Assembly: GCA_938039295.1 (NCBI GenBank)
Contig: CALHUY010000082.1
Span: forward strand, 1-33,718
Source: an uncultured Solobacterium sp.
Lineage (GTDB): Bacteria > Bacillota_I > Bacilli_A > Erysipelotrichales > Erysipelotrichaceae
Length of the DNA: 33,718 nt
Direction of reading: 5' to 3'
The position numbers and the translations under genes were made by a program. The notes below the pieces were generated by a model. That model worked only from the letters and a program-made list of their open reading frames with translations. It was not told the origin of the DNA and searched no databases. The stretch's first letter is position 1. The number at the start of each line of letters is the position of its first letter. This document shows, in pieces, positions 8,198-17,546 of the stretch.

Positions 8198-8414
8198 CTT
8201 TGAAATTTTGTACGTAAAAATAACCAAAACAGTAATCAGTAAACGAGAAAAAACTTGCCAGAATTTTTAACTCTAAAACCATTTTAGCAATTCCTACATA
8301 CAATGATTTGTGTATCACTTGAAGGGTCTTACAAATACTTCTATTTTCACCCAAATAGTAGCACTAATTCTATTTTTTACAATACAATTTTTTACAAAAA
8401 TTTCGAGTATTTTT

Positions 8415-8461
8415 AAAATCAAAAAAGGTGAACTTTAGGGGTTGAAAAAAGTTCTACCTTT
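8415..8461 (-). terminator. Rho-independent terminator of the glucosaminidase gene
   Basis: Two 6-bp stem blocks, AAAGGT/ACCTTT and GAACTT/AAGTTC, are separated by one bulged base and enclose a loop of about 13 nt. On the reverse strand the hairpin runs into TTTTTTGATTTT. It is about 40 bp downstream of the stop at 8499. Confidence 0.75.
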
Positions 8462-8498
8462 CTTTTACTTTACTTCATTGATTTAACCTGCATATAGA

Positions 8499-11333
8499 TT
8501 AAGATACTAATACTCCTCCATTATTGAAAGTATAATATCTTCCACCAATGGAAATTGTTCCAGTCTTCATAGAACCGTCTGTTGCTTCACCTAGATAATA
8601 CCAATATCCATTGATCTTTTGCCAACCTGTTAACATATGTCCAAATGGATCTAAGTAATACCACGAACCATTAATGAGCTTCCAGCCCTTGGTGATTAAA
8701 CCATTTTCATCGAGATAGTAATAATAGTTTCCATAATATACCCAGCCAACCTTCATATTACCATCTGTTCCTAGATAATAATCTTTACCATTTACTACAA
8801 TCCAATTAAATTGCTGAATACCAAAGTTATTGAGATATTGATATTGGTTGTTTGTATAAACCCAGCCTTTCTTCATCATTCCACTATCATCAAGATAATA
8901 GTTGCGGTCTAGATATTGAATCCAACCCGTCTTTCTATTTCCGTCTGTTCCTAGATAATAATCAACTCCATCAACAACTATCCAGTTGAATTGCTGAATA
9001 CCAAAGTCATTGAGGTATTGATACTGGTTATTTGTCTTTACCCAACCCGTTTGCATTTTTCCATTTTCATCAAAATAGTAATTTCGATTTGCATAGACTT
9101 GCCAACCAAGTTTTAAAGAGCCATCATCATTTGCCCAATACCAGCCTGGTTTCGCATCAATCCAACCTGTCTGCATAGCACCACTATCGTTAAAGTAATA
9201 CTTTTTGCCTTCAATATCCGCAACACCTTTAACCATATTTCCATTTGTATCTAGATAATAGCTGATATCCCCTTCTTTCAACCAGCCAAATACTTGGAAT
9301 CCAAAAGCATTCAAGTATTGGTGATTGTTATTGGTATATACCCAGCCTTTCTTCATCATTCCACTATCATCGAAATAATATTTTCTACCTGAATATTCAT
9401 GCCAACCAATCTTTAGAGAACCATCATCATTTGCCCAGTACCACTCATTATTTACTTGGAACCAACCACCAGACATTGCCCCATATGCATCAAAGTGATA
9501 AATCTTACCATTTACTTTGGCAAACCCTGTCGCCATAATACCTGATGTTTCATCTAGATAATATTTCTTTGTGCCTAATGTTAGGAATCCCGTCTTACGG
9601 TATCCTTGTTCATCAAAATAATACCAGTAGCCATCTATCAATTCCCAATCAGAGCGGGTATACGTTCCATCGAAATGACGGTACCAATAACCATAATTAT
9701 CTTTCACCCAAGCACCTTTACCTACTTGTTTTGTAAGTGGTTCAATACTTATGAAACTGATATTCTGATTTGATACCCATCCTACACTCGTATTCCAGTC
9801 ATAGGTAATCAATGATGAATTACCAGCCGTATACATTGATTGTCCATTCACTACATGATTTGTGGATTGAATCTTAGAATATCCTCCACTTTCACCAAGG
9901 ACATTCACAAAATGAAATTTATTATATCCCGATGCATATGAAGAGTTATATAGAACCGTACTTGAAGTTAGTGATTGATACACATTGATATTATCTCCAA
10001 CAATATATCCAACCTTCGCAGAACCATAGTCTACTAAGTAACCATCATTTCCGCTTGCATATTTATCAAAACTATATGCAATGGCCGCAATTGATACACC
10101 GTAATAAGGTGTGGATGCATATTTCACACTTAAACCACTACCCTTATTTCCAAAGAAACTACCGTAATAGCTAAAACGATTTCTTGTACTTAAATATCCA
10201 TTTCGTAGCTGGATACCCATTTGTTCATTAATTGATTGAGCAACGCTACTATAGTAAGTTGCTCGATTTGGATCACTATCAACTGCATTCCATCCAAACA
10301 AGTTATATCTTTGCTTTGCGAAGTAACTAGTACCATAGGCTGCTTCCAAGCATGCCTGTGCAAAAATCATGACAGCATTTACACCATAGGTATTCTGCGC
10401 ATCAATAAAGTACTGTCCTGAATCCCAAAGAACACTGTTTGTTCCATATCCCTTCGACGCTAAAAATCCATTATACTTATCCGCTGTAATATTAGACTTT
10501 GTACGCAGCGGTAAAAATTGATAATAGTTAAAATATGTTCCTGCTAGATAAGAATAATATGGATCAGTATAGTAACGTACATCATCATACGAATAGTAAC
10601 TAGCACCTGTTGTCATCCAAGAAGCTGCAGGACCTACCGCAATCTCTGCAACAGTACGTGGAACAGAGCCACCTTCTGCGTAACTAGAATATGCCACAAA
10701 GATAAGGTCTCTATAATTTCCATTTTGGCGAACTGTATAATACGCTCTACGTGGTCGTACATAGAATGGAGCTGAATGTTCAGAAGTATTATCATTACCA
10801 CCAAGATAAATTGGTAGATTATAACTAATAAATTTCTGTGGAATTAAATCGATATCTCTAAGATTTACATTTCCATCAAAACCTGTAACGGTTGCATATA
10901 CATCACCCGTACCATCACCATAGTATGCTTGCGTGTCCCAATAGTCTAACTGACGATATGCAGACATATACGTTGAAGTGCCAGCTGCACCTTGGATTGT
11001 GAGTGTTACTCCACCATTACGATTCGGGAAGGAATAAGCTACACCTCTAGTCATTGCAATAATTTTACTTGGGCTAAAACTTTCCGCATGACGAACAACC
11101 GCATCATTTCCCCAAGACTTCATCGCAGTTTTCGCTTCAGCAAAACTAGCGTAACATCCCTTCATATCAAAATATCCAGAATCATTTACAACATCCACTT
11201 CGTATTGATTATCCGAACATGACATTGCATAATAATTCGCATATTTGTCTTTGGCTTGCACTTGAATGCTAGATAAAGGAAGGAAACAAATCCCTATAGC
11301 ACACAATATTAATATATTGAGCCATCTCCTCAT
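8499..11333 (-). CDS. choline-binding endo-beta-N-acetylglucosaminidase (LytB-type autolysin)
   Basis: The 944-residue secreted protein has a signal peptide (likely cleavage after VQA at 27). A large Tyr/Ser-rich N-terminal region without clear assignment follows (about 28-285). A glucosaminidase-fold catalytic domain occupies about 290-430, with Glu330 in the ACLEAAYGTS motif as the likely catalytic acid and a downstream YNLFGWNA motif. After an SH3-like segment (about 440-535), roughly twenty choline-binding-type repeats of about 20 residues (GWxxxxxxxYYLDxxGxMxxGW) run to the C-terminus. In pneumococcal LytB the same order places a glucosaminidase on PCho-bearing teichoic acid to separate daughter cells. 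The ATG overlaps the stop of the upstream gene as ATGA, so the two are translationally coupled. The neighbouring lic operon would supply its ligand. Confidence 0.9.
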   Translation of the reverse strand: MRRWLNILILCAIGICFLPLSSIQVQAKDKYANYYAMSCSDNQYEVDVVNDSGYFDMKGCYASFAEAKTAMKSWGNDAVVRHAESFSPSKIIAMTRGVAYSFPNRNGGVTLTIQGAAGTSTYMSAYRQLDYWDTQAYYGDGTGDVYATVTGFDGNVNLRDIDLIPQKFISYNLPIYLGGNDNTSEHSAPFYVRPRRAYYTVRQNGNYRDLIFVAYSSYAEGGSVPRTVAEIAVGPAASWMTTGASYYSYDDVRYYTDPYYSYLAGTYFNYYQFLPLRTKSNITADKYNGFLASKGYGTNSVLWDSGQYFIDAQNTYGVNAVMIFAQACLEAAYGTSYFAKQRYNLFGWNAVDSDPNRATYYSSVAQSINEQMGIQLRNGYLSTRNRFSYYGSFFGNKGSGLSVKYASTPYYGVSIAAIAYSFDKYASGNDGYLVDYGSAKVGYIVGDNINVYQSLTSSTVLYNSSYASGYNKFHFVNVLGESGGYSKIQSTNHVVNGQSMYTAGNSSLITYDWNTSVGWVSNQNISFISIEPLTKQVGKGAWVKDNYGYWYRHFDGTYTRSDWELIDGYWYYFDEQGYRKTGFLTLGTKKYYLDETSGIMATGFAKVNGKIYHFDAYGAMSGGWFQVNNEWYWANDDGSLKIGWHEYSGRKYYFDDSGMMKKGWVYTNNNHQYLNAFGFQVFGWLKEGDISYYLDTNGNMVKGVADIEGKKYYFNDSGAMQTGWIDAKPGWYWANDDGSLKLGWQVYANRNYYFDENGKMQTGWVKTNNQYQYLNDFGIQQFNWIVVDGVDYYLGTDGNRKTGWIQYLDRNYYLDDSGMMKKGWVYTNNQYQYLNNFGIQQFNWIVVNGKDYYLGTDGNMKVGWVYYGNYYYYLDENGLITKGWKLINGSWYYLDPFGHMLTGWQKINGYWYYLGEATDGSMKTGTISIGGRYYTFNNGGVLVS

Positions 11334-12238
11334 TGAGTCACTTCCTCTCCGCTCATTTCAACAGTTTCTCCACTTTCATATGTAAGTGTTAAACTACAAC
11401 TTCCTAGTACAATACTTCTCTCAGGATCTAATACAACAAACAATAATACTGCATTTGGCTTATCTGCTACGCTTAAATTGAGTAAGTTATCATAGCGTAC
11501 AGAATATACAGCACTATCCTCTGCATTTACTTTTTCCCCTGTTGTAACATTTAATACAGCACCAACAATCTTTTTGGAGTTAGCTTCCTTCAAACGTACA
11601 GCGAATACACGGGCTTGTGAAGGAAGACTATACGCAACTTCCATTCCATCAATACTTTGGACTAATGCTGTATTTGGCAATTCAAAAATTGCATAGTGTG
11701 TATTATCTGTTGGTGTAATTGTTGGCGTAGGTGTAGGAGTAGCCTTCGCAGCAGTTACAAATTCTTTGTTATCAGTAATGATTTTTGTATCTAAAGCGAT
11801 ATCTACAGAAATATCTTTGTACTTATCCGATGTCAATGTAATCTTTGTTAACTTGCTATCGAGAACAGGGATAAATACACGTATCTGATGGTTCTGCTGT
11901 TTTTCTTTTAAATTTAACTTATTCCAGTCATATTCTTTTTCTATAAATGTCGTCTTATATTTATCTAACTTCGCTAAAGAAACACCTTCACTTGTGACGA
12001 AATCTTTTGCCTGTAAATCATCTGCATGATTTACTTCAATATCCGCAACTACAAAGCGATAGTCTAAATCTTCAAATTGATATACACTTGCTTGCTTTAG
12101 CTTTAACTCAGCTTTTTCTTCTATAACAGAAGTTTCCGGCTTTTGTTCAGGCTTTTTTTGATTAAAGCCTAAGTAGATTGCAACACCAACAAACGCTAGT
12201 GCTAATATACCGATTAATATATTTCTAAGTAGTTTCAT
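11330..12238 (-). CDS. membrane-anchored extracellular protein of unknown function, coupled to the glucosaminidase
   Basis: The start at 12238 is chosen because AGGAGG lies 6-8 nt upstream; a 10-residue longer reading lacks one. The 302-residue product begins with a short basic end and one membrane helix (about 4-25), then a Lys/Glu/Pro stretch. Two beta-rich domains follow (about 45-160 and 180-300), joined by a Thr-Pro linker at about 165-178. There is no lipobox and no signal-peptidase site, so it is probably anchored with the bulk outside. No family is recognised. The stop overlaps the glucosaminidase start by 4 nt, which strongly suggests the two work together, for instance as an activity or localisation partner (inference). 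Confidence 0.75.
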   Translation of the reverse strand: MKLLRNILIGILALAFVGVAIYLGFNQKKPEQKPETSVIEEKAELKLKQASVYQFEDLDYRFVVADIEVNHADDLQAKDFVTSEGVSLAKLDKYKTTFIEKEYDWNKLNLKEKQQNHQIRVFIPVLDSKLTKITLTSDKYKDISVDIALDTKIITDNKEFVTAAKATPTPTPTITPTDNTHYAIFELPNTALVQSIDGMEVAYSLPSQARVFAVRLKEANSKKIVGAVLNVTTGEKVNAEDSAVYSVRYDNLLNLSVADKPNAVLLFVVLDPERSIVLGSCSLTLTYESGETVEMSGEEVTQ

Positions 12239-12285
12239 AGATTCCTCCTGACATAGAATTCTTATCATTCTTTAATTACGATAAT

Positions 12286-12314
12286 ATTGTACACTATTAC
12301 ATCAAAACACCCAA
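12286..12314 (-). promoter_or_regulatory. possible promoter of the membrane-protein/glucosaminidase operon
   Basis: On the reverse strand TACAAT (12286-12291) follows TTGGGT (12309-12314) at 17 nt. The -10 matches five of six consensus bases, the -35 only three. It is the best candidate in this 100-bp gap. Confidence 0.35.
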
Positions 12315-12340
12315 AGTTTTTAAAGGCATCTAACACCAAT

Positions 12341-12371
12341 AAAAAAGGAATTAACCCTAAAGATTAATTCC
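12341..12371 (-). terminator. Rho-independent terminator of the lic-type operon
   Basis: An 8-bp stem, GGAATTAA (12347-12354) with TTAATTCC (12364-12371), is followed on the reverse strand by TTTTTTATT. It overlaps the stop codon of the acyltransferase gene at 12364. Confidence 0.85.
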
Positions 12372-13419
12372 CTAATTCTCTTCTTTGAACGACCGAATGT
12401 CTTCCACCCGTTAATATCTCTAATAGCTTTGGACAAACACGATTGAATAGATGATAAATGCATGTAGATAGAGTAATTGTCAGTGCTAGAATTATCAATC
12501 TTGCAAACAGATTATAGATTGCGATAGGAAGATGAAGATTGATCCAGAACTGACTCATCACATCCCATAAATCATATATCAGTGGCTGATGAATCGCATA
12601 CATTAAGAAAGTTAGATTATAAACATTTCTCATCTTGAAATTCTGAATCGCTGGTAATGAGTAGAATACTAATATCGGTAACATGATCTTAGCAATATTT
12701 ACAAAAATCGTTGAAACAACTCCCTCGAGTAAAAGTGCAATAAAAATCAACGAGATTACATATTGTATCGATTTCTTTGAATCAAACTCTTTTTCAAACT
12801 TGCCAAAGTATGCACCTACAAGATAACAAGGTAGATAATACAAGACGTTTTCCATCAATCCAAACTGTATAAAGTCTTTTACAAATTGAAACGGCAATCT
12901 GAATAAAAGCTGTATCCCAATCGTAATCGTTACTATGAATGCCCATCCAACTTTCTTCTCCTTAAAGATAACGAGCAGAATTGGTGAAAGCATTGCCAAG
13001 TAAAAAATAACTAATACATACCATAGTGGTCCATCCTGTGGAAATTTCTCTATCAATACTGTTCTTGCAAGAATATCAGATACATTAAACACATATTGTT
13101 TTTGTATAATATCCAAAATGGTGATAATTGCCTGCCATATAAAGTAAGGTATCAATAATGAAGTAATACGTTTCTTTATCTTTGTTGGATAATCCTTTAA
13201 CTCATATTTTCGGAATAATAAATACGCTGAAACAAAGAAGAAATAGCACATAGCAAAGTTACCCAGCGTCCCAAACATGTGTACAAAACCATGCGAGAAT
13301 CTAAGGTCCCAAGAGTTTAGCGCGAGACTTTCATGCAATGAAATGGTGTGATAACACACCATTAAACAAGTCAATATAAAATTAAGAATTATAATTTTTT
13401 CACTTGTCTCTTTATTCAT
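12364..13419 (-). CDS. acyltransferase 3 family membrane protein
   Basis: This is a 351-residue polytopic membrane protein with about ten hydrophobic helices and the acyltransferase_3 pattern: an early VCYHTISLH segment carrying the typical histidine, FFVSAYLLFRKYE after helix 2, and KRITSLLIPYFIW. The family moves acyl groups, usually acetyl or succinyl, across the membrane onto sugars or other surface acceptors. The start at 13419 is preferred over the ATG 6 nt upstream because AGAGGG then has proper spacing. It follows the BCCT transporter by 74 bp with no terminator between and precedes the operon terminator, so it is probably the last gene of the lic operon. Its acceptor is unknown; a capsule or PCho-bearing polymer is a fair guess. 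Confidence 0.8.
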   Translation of the reverse strand: MNKETSEKIIILNFILTCLMVCYHTISLHESLALNSWDLRFSHGFVHMFGTLGNFAMCYFFFVSAYLLFRKYELKDYPTKIKKRITSLLIPYFIWQAIITILDIIQKQYVFNVSDILARTVLIEKFPQDGPLWYVLVIFYLAMLSPILLVIFKEKKVGWAFIVTITIGIQLLFRLPFQFVKDFIQFGLMENVLYYLPCYLVGAYFGKFEKEFDSKKSIQYVISLIFIALLLEGVVSTIFVNIAKIMLPILVFYSLPAIQNFKMRNVYNLTFLMYAIHQPLIYDLWDVMSQFWINLHLPIAIYNLFARLIILALTITLSTCIYHLFNRVCPKLLEILTGGRHSVVQRRELGN

Positions 13420-13493
13420 TCTCATCCCTCTTCAATCTTGTTTCAAGTAACATATTTAATATACCATCTTCCGAATAGTATATCTTATCTTTT

Positions 13494-15002
13494 TTATTTC
13501 TTTAAACTCTCTAAGAACTTTCCTGCATCCTTGATAAAACTGATACAGATTACTATCATAATTATCGCTAACGGAAATGCCGCAATAATACTTACAGATT
13601 GAAGATTACTCATTGAACTCTGTGAGAAGATGAGCGCAATTGGTAATACAACAAGAAGAATACACCACATAAACTGAATCAATCGATGTGGATGTTCCCC
13701 TTCCTCTAGTTCATGATAACTATAGCAAGAAGCTGTATATGCAATCGAATCAAATGAAGTCGCATAGAAGGCAATCATTGTTAATAGTACTAATACCAGA
13801 ATGAATGGTGCTAAAGGCATTGTATCAATTACTTTTAGAATAATTTCATATAAACTTACACCCTGTTGATACATTGCTATGTAGTTTTGAATACCTTGTA
13901 ATTGTTGTGCAAAGGAGAAATTTCCTAAGATCATAAAACTGATAAGTGTTGAACCTACACCAAAAATATATCCACCAAGAATTGTTTCTTTAATGGTTCT
14001 ACCTCTTGAGATATTACCAATGAAGAATGGTGTCGCAACACTCCATACCATCCAATACGCCCAATAGAAGATTGTCCAATCTTGTGGGAAGTTTGTTGTA
14101 CGTTGTGGATCAGTATAAGTAGATAACTCAAAGAAGTTCTGAACCATCTTACCAAATGATTGTACGCTCAATTCAACGATACTACGGAATTGTCCTCCAA
14201 ATAATAGGAATATTACTAATAATGCTCCAAATAAGTAAATACATAAATTCGCAAGGAAGGAGACACCCTTGATTCCATGCAGTAAGGAATATGTATAAAT
14301 AATGCATGTAATCACAATAATGATAATTGTAAGTATAGTCTCGCTAATTGTGATATGGAATAGCTTTGCAATAATACTTGTCATTAATGGTGTCGCAAGT
14401 GTAAATGTAGTTGCCGTACCTGCAAGTAAGGCAAATACTGCAAATAAATCAATTAACTTACCAAGGAAGCCATCAATATGCTTACCTAAAAGTGGACGAC
14501 ATGCTTCTGAGAACTTCTGACGATTTACCTTACGTACATGCAACATGAATCCAAACGCAACCGCTAATACAAGATAGAAACTCCATGGAATAAAACTCCA
14601 GTGGAATAAAGGATATACGTTAGACCATTCTTCCATACCAAGTTTTTCAATATGTGCATTGCTTGCATATAAAATCCACTCAGAGAAAGAGTAGAACAGA
14701 ATATCTGCCGCAAGACCTGCAGTAAACATCATGGCACCCCAGTTGAAGAAACTATATTTAGGTTTTTCACTTTGTCCACCTAAACGAATTTGACCATACT
14801 TTGAATATGCGATATAGATCGATCCCAAAAAGAAACCCAATCCAATGATTAAATAGTAACTGCCAAATGTATCTCCAAAGAAGAAGCGAATCTGACTCAC
14901 CGTTTCATTTGATGCATTTGGAAATACAAAGAAAACAACAGCTAAGAAAAGAATAAATATTAATGGTACTAAGGTTACGACCCAGTCTATTTTCTTTTTC
15001 AT
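13494..15002 (-). CDS. BCCT family transporter, probable choline importer
   Basis: The 502-residue protein has about 12 membrane helices and the signatures of the betaine/choline/carnitine transporter family: HWSFIPWSFYLVLAVAFG, DWTIFYWAYWMVW followed by ISRGRTIKE, and FYATSFDSIAYTAS. At the TM3 stretch where BetP has GMGIG this protein has GLAAD. From memory of BetP work, Asp at the fifth position is associated with proton-coupled choline carriers, which would fit choline uptake (inference). It starts 4 nt after the licC stop and its nearest purine-rich site, GGGGGG, lies inside the end of licC. It takes the place of the unrelated LicB permease of Haemophilus and Streptococcus lic operons. 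Confidence 0.88.
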   Translation of the reverse strand: MKKKIDWVVTLVPLIFILFLAVVFFVFPNASNETVSQIRFFFGDTFGSYYLIIGLGFFLGSIYIAYSKYGQIRLGGQSEKPKYSFFNWGAMMFTAGLAADILFYSFSEWILYASNAHIEKLGMEEWSNVYPLFHWSFIPWSFYLVLAVAFGFMLHVRKVNRQKFSEACRPLLGKHIDGFLGKLIDLFAVFALLAGTATTFTLATPLMTSIIAKLFHITISETILTIIIIVITCIIYTYSLLHGIKGVSFLANLCIYLFGALLVIFLLFGGQFRSIVELSVQSFGKMVQNFFELSTYTDPQRTTNFPQDWTIFYWAYWMVWSVATPFFIGNISRGRTIKETILGGYIFGVGSTLISFMILGNFSFAQQLQGIQNYIAMYQQGVSLYEIILKVIDTMPLAPFILVLVLLTMIAFYATSFDSIAYTASCYSYHELEEGEHPHRLIQFMWCILLVVLPIALIFSQSSMSNLQSVSIIAAFPLAIIMIVICISFIKDAGKFLESLKK

Positions 15003-15005
15003 ACA

Positions 15006-15725
15006 TTAAGCCCCCCGATAGCTACAGTAGCTATCATCTTCTTCAATTAACTCATCTAAACAATCAATTTCCTTTACACTATCAGGATTCATTGGATAAC
15101 CCTGTAAGTTGAACTTATCAAAATGTTCAAACATTGCGATATCATCCCAATAAATTTGTGTATTCTTTTTTTCAACAAACTCTAGTTCTAACAACTCTTT
15201 TAAAAGGATACCATCCTCATTTGTCCAACGTGAGATTCCATAAAGTTGCCATGCATGATGCCCCCCTGTACGGCTACAAGATAGCACTTTGTAGTGATCA
15301 TCTAGTGTTAACATCCATTCCTTAGAGTCATTCTCTTGCCATACGCAGTTATAACCTGAATTTTCAAATTCAGAAGAGAGAATTGTAGAATCAGTTACTA
15401 TCTGATCACCATCAATGATAATTGCATTAGAGATATACTCTTTTGCGACATACAATGATGAGATATTATTGCAGGTATCAAAGTACGGATTTTCAATGAG
15501 TGTTATTCCTTTTATTTCATTTGGTAGATTTTGAAATGCTTCCTTTAAATACCCAACGACTACGTAAATTTCATAGATACCATTTTCATGTAAGGCTTCG
15601 ATGATAGTATCAATCATTCTTTTGCCATGAACACGAATGAGTGGCTTAGGTAAAGTTTCTGTAATTGGATGCATTCTTGTGCCCTTACCAGCTGCCATAA
15701 TAATCGCCCTCGTAATCTTATTCAT
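15006..15725 (-). CDS. licC: CTP:phosphocholine cytidylyltransferase, LicC-type
   Basis: The 239-residue protein is a single nucleotidyltransferase domain. It has the N-terminal signature IIMAAGKGTRMHPITETLPKPL, a VVVGYLKEAF segment, the CNNISSLYVAKE stretch that parallels the NNFYSLYLVKE of pneumococcal LicC, IIIDGDQIV with a metal-binding Asp, and IYWDDIA near the C-terminus. LicC makes CDP-choline from phosphocholine and CTP in the cytoplasm, giving the donor for decoration of surface polymers. AAGGAGA precedes the ATG and the start overlaps the upstream fusion gene by 8 nt, so expression is coupled. The upstream protein contains a second, more divergent domain of the same fold. Confidence 0.87.
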   Translation of the reverse strand: MNKITRAIIMAAGKGTRMHPITETLPKPLIRVHGKRMIDTIIEALHENGIYEIYVVVGYLKEAFQNLPNEIKGITLIENPYFDTCNNISSLYVAKEYISNAIIIDGDQIVTDSTILSSEFENSGYNCVWQENDSKEWMLTLDDHYKVLSCSRTGGHHAWQLYGISRWTNEDGILLKELLELEFVEKKNTQIYWDDIAMFEHFDKFNLQGYPMNPDSVKEIDCLDELIEEDDSYCSYRGA

Positions 15726-17499
15726 CTTTTTCTCCTTTTTGATGACTTAGAAATTCTTCTTGAACTATGCGGTAATATACTTTTGCATAGCGATACTGTT
15801 TCAGTGAATACTCACCAAAATCAACACCTAATAGTCGCTTATATTCACACCAATTACTCCATAGTAATCCGGCAATTGCTACATATGCATAAATCTTATA
15901 CTTTGTAACCAAATCCACTTTATTTTCGTAATAAATAGAAATTAAATTATCAATCTGCTCACGTTCATAGAGTGAGTAGATACTAAACATTGCAATATCT
16001 AAATCAGGATCTTGCATGCCTGCATATTCCCAGTCAATCAAGCGAATATCTTGCTTACCATTTTCTAATGTTTGAATCATAAAGTTATCTGGGACTGCAT
16101 CAATATGTGTTAGTGTCTTTCTCTTTGTGTTACTTTCAACAAAGTGTCGTAACGATAGTATATGTTTCTTTGTTACTTCGTAATCTTGATAAATTGATTT
16201 CTTTCCATTCCATAACTTTTCGTAATATTCTAACTGTCCAAACAAATCAAATGTATGTTTTACTTGTAGATTTTGATTATGGAAAGCACGAAGAACTTTC
16301 ATACATGCACGCAAATCTTCTTGACTACTAGCATCACATACTCGTGAATTCTCCATAAACTTTGTAATCTTATATCCGTTCTTCTCGTTAATATAGATAA
16401 CATCATCACAGATGTGCTTGCCATCTAATGTACGATACACATCTGCCTCTTTCTTACGGTCGATTAATTTATCTGTTCCCTCTCCTGGAATACGCATGAT
16501 ATATTTTTGGTTTTGACATTCAAATAAGAATGAACGATTTGTCATTCCCTTCTTTAAAATCTGAATATTCTTAATTTCTGCATTATTTGTATGTAATGCC
16601 TTTGCAATAACAGAAATCGTATCTGACTTTAGATTTTCAGACTCTTCGTCAATATCACGTAAGTCTTCATATGTGTTGATTTCATGAACATCTTCATGAC
16701 GAACTAATTTCGCACCAATACGATATCCTTCTCCTTCAAATAAACAATCTTCCCAGAAGGAGTTATCATAGCGTGTTTTCTCTGACATAGAAACCAAACG
16801 CTCTTTTAACCATTTCGCATCTGTATGATTGATATATGCGATACCAATACTCCAATTTCCTTCATTTCTCTTATCTTTTAATACGATATGGAATTGTTTA
16901 TTTACGCGTAATTCAGAAGTTGGATCAGATAGATCACTCATCATATACCATGAATTACATTCATGCATAGAGAATGGATTAGAAGAAGACCAAATATCGC
17001 ATGGCACAATATAACTACAATCCAAATGATTTGAAACTTGTACTAGAGAATGCAGATTATTCTTCGTCGCATATTCTCGATTGATGATAAGTTCAACATC
17101 ATATTGGTCAATCAAAAATTCATAAGCTTCTTTCATGTATCCTACAACTACATAAATCTTTGTGATACCAACCTCATGTAGCTGGTGAATCAAGCGTTCA
17201 ATTAGTGTTTCTCCATATACAGTTAACAATCCCTTAGGCTTATCCATATTGATAGGTACCATACGTTGACCATATCCTGCAGCCAAGATGATTGCCTGTT
17301 TTGGTTGGTTATTCTTGATATTCTTTAGCGCTTCTTTTGTTAAGCGCCCTTCTTCTGTAATAAACCCAGAAGAAATTAATTCATTATATTCTCGGTTGAT
17401 AATACCGAGTGAAACACCAATACTCTTAGCAAGTTGCCTTTGGGAAAGTAGCTCATTTTCTTTGAGATTACATAATATTTTAGATTGGATATCGTTCAT
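15718..17499 (-). CDS. licA: winged-helix + nucleotidyltransferase + choline kinase (LicA) fusion
   Basis: This 593-residue protein has three parts. Residues 1 to about 60 form a winged helix-turn-helix like MarR/Lrp-type regulators (LSQRQLAKSIGVSLGIINRE, then a wing). From about 66 to 285 is a nucleotidyltransferase domain with IILAAGYGQRM, DKPKG, VVVGYMKEAY, the IVPCDIW acidic site and SFWEDC. From about 295 to the end is a choline kinase of the APH fold, with HIDAVPDN (465-472) as the Brenner-type catalytic loop and IDWEYAG (488-494) as the Mg-binding motif. The kinase would phosphorylate imported choline. The second nucleotidyltransferase may be a redundant LicC or activate another amino alcohol. 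The start at 17499 is chosen for its GGAG site; an ATG at 17511 lacks one. It is first in the operon, directly behind a strong promoter. Confidence 0.85.
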   Translation of the reverse strand: MNDIQSKILCNLKENELLSQRQLAKSIGVSLGIINREYNELISSGFITEEGRLTKEALKNIKNNQPKQAIILAAGYGQRMVPINMDKPKGLLTVYGETLIERLIHQLHEVGITKIYVVVGYMKEAYEFLIDQYDVELIINREYATKNNLHSLVQVSNHLDCSYIVPCDIWSSSNPFSMHECNSWYMMSDLSDPTSELRVNKQFHIVLKDKRNEGNWSIGIAYINHTDAKWLKERLVSMSEKTRYDNSFWEDCLFEGEGYRIGAKLVRHEDVHEINTYEDLRDIDEESENLKSDTISVIAKALHTNNAEIKNIQILKKGMTNRSFLFECQNQKYIMRIPGEGTDKLIDRKKEADVYRTLDGKHICDDVIYINEKNGYKITKFMENSRVCDASSQEDLRACMKVLRAFHNQNLQVKHTFDLFGQLEYYEKLWNGKKSIYQDYEVTKKHILSLRHFVESNTKRKTLTHIDAVPDNFMIQTLENGKQDIRLIDWEYAGMQDPDLDIAMFSIYSLYEREQIDNLISIYYENKVDLVTKYKIYAYVAIAGLLWSNWCEYKRLLGVDFGEYSLKQYRYAKVYYRIVQEEFLSHQKGEKDE

Positions 17500-17533
17500 A
17501 ATATTCTCCATTTAGTATTTTTTGAACAAAGTA

Positions 17534-17546
17534 AGTATAGTATACT
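17534..17546. promoter_or_regulatory. palindrome AGTATA-G-TATACT on the lic promoter -10, possible operator
   Basis: A perfect 6-bp dyad around one base covers the whole -10 hexamer and part of the spacer. A protein bound here would block the polymerase. The first gene of the operon encodes a winged-helix domain, so autoregulation is an obvious but unproven possibility. Confidence 0.45.

Larger units (their letters stand above)
8144..8498. other. intergenic region upstream of the coiled-coil protein gene
   Basis: This 355-bp gap holds an inverted repeat at 8184-8197 close to the coiled-coil gene and the terminator of the glucosaminidase gene at 8421-8461. The middle (about 8230-8410) is A/T-rich with no convincing gene or hairpin. 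A promoter for the gene at 8143 must lie here, but no hexamer pair stands out. Confidence 0.6.

Noticed and set aside
8144..8227. A longer start for the coiled-coil protein gene at 8227
   Set aside because: It has no ribosome site and would put 28 unrelated residues before a good signal peptide; the ATG at 8143 has GGGGGAGGG in front.
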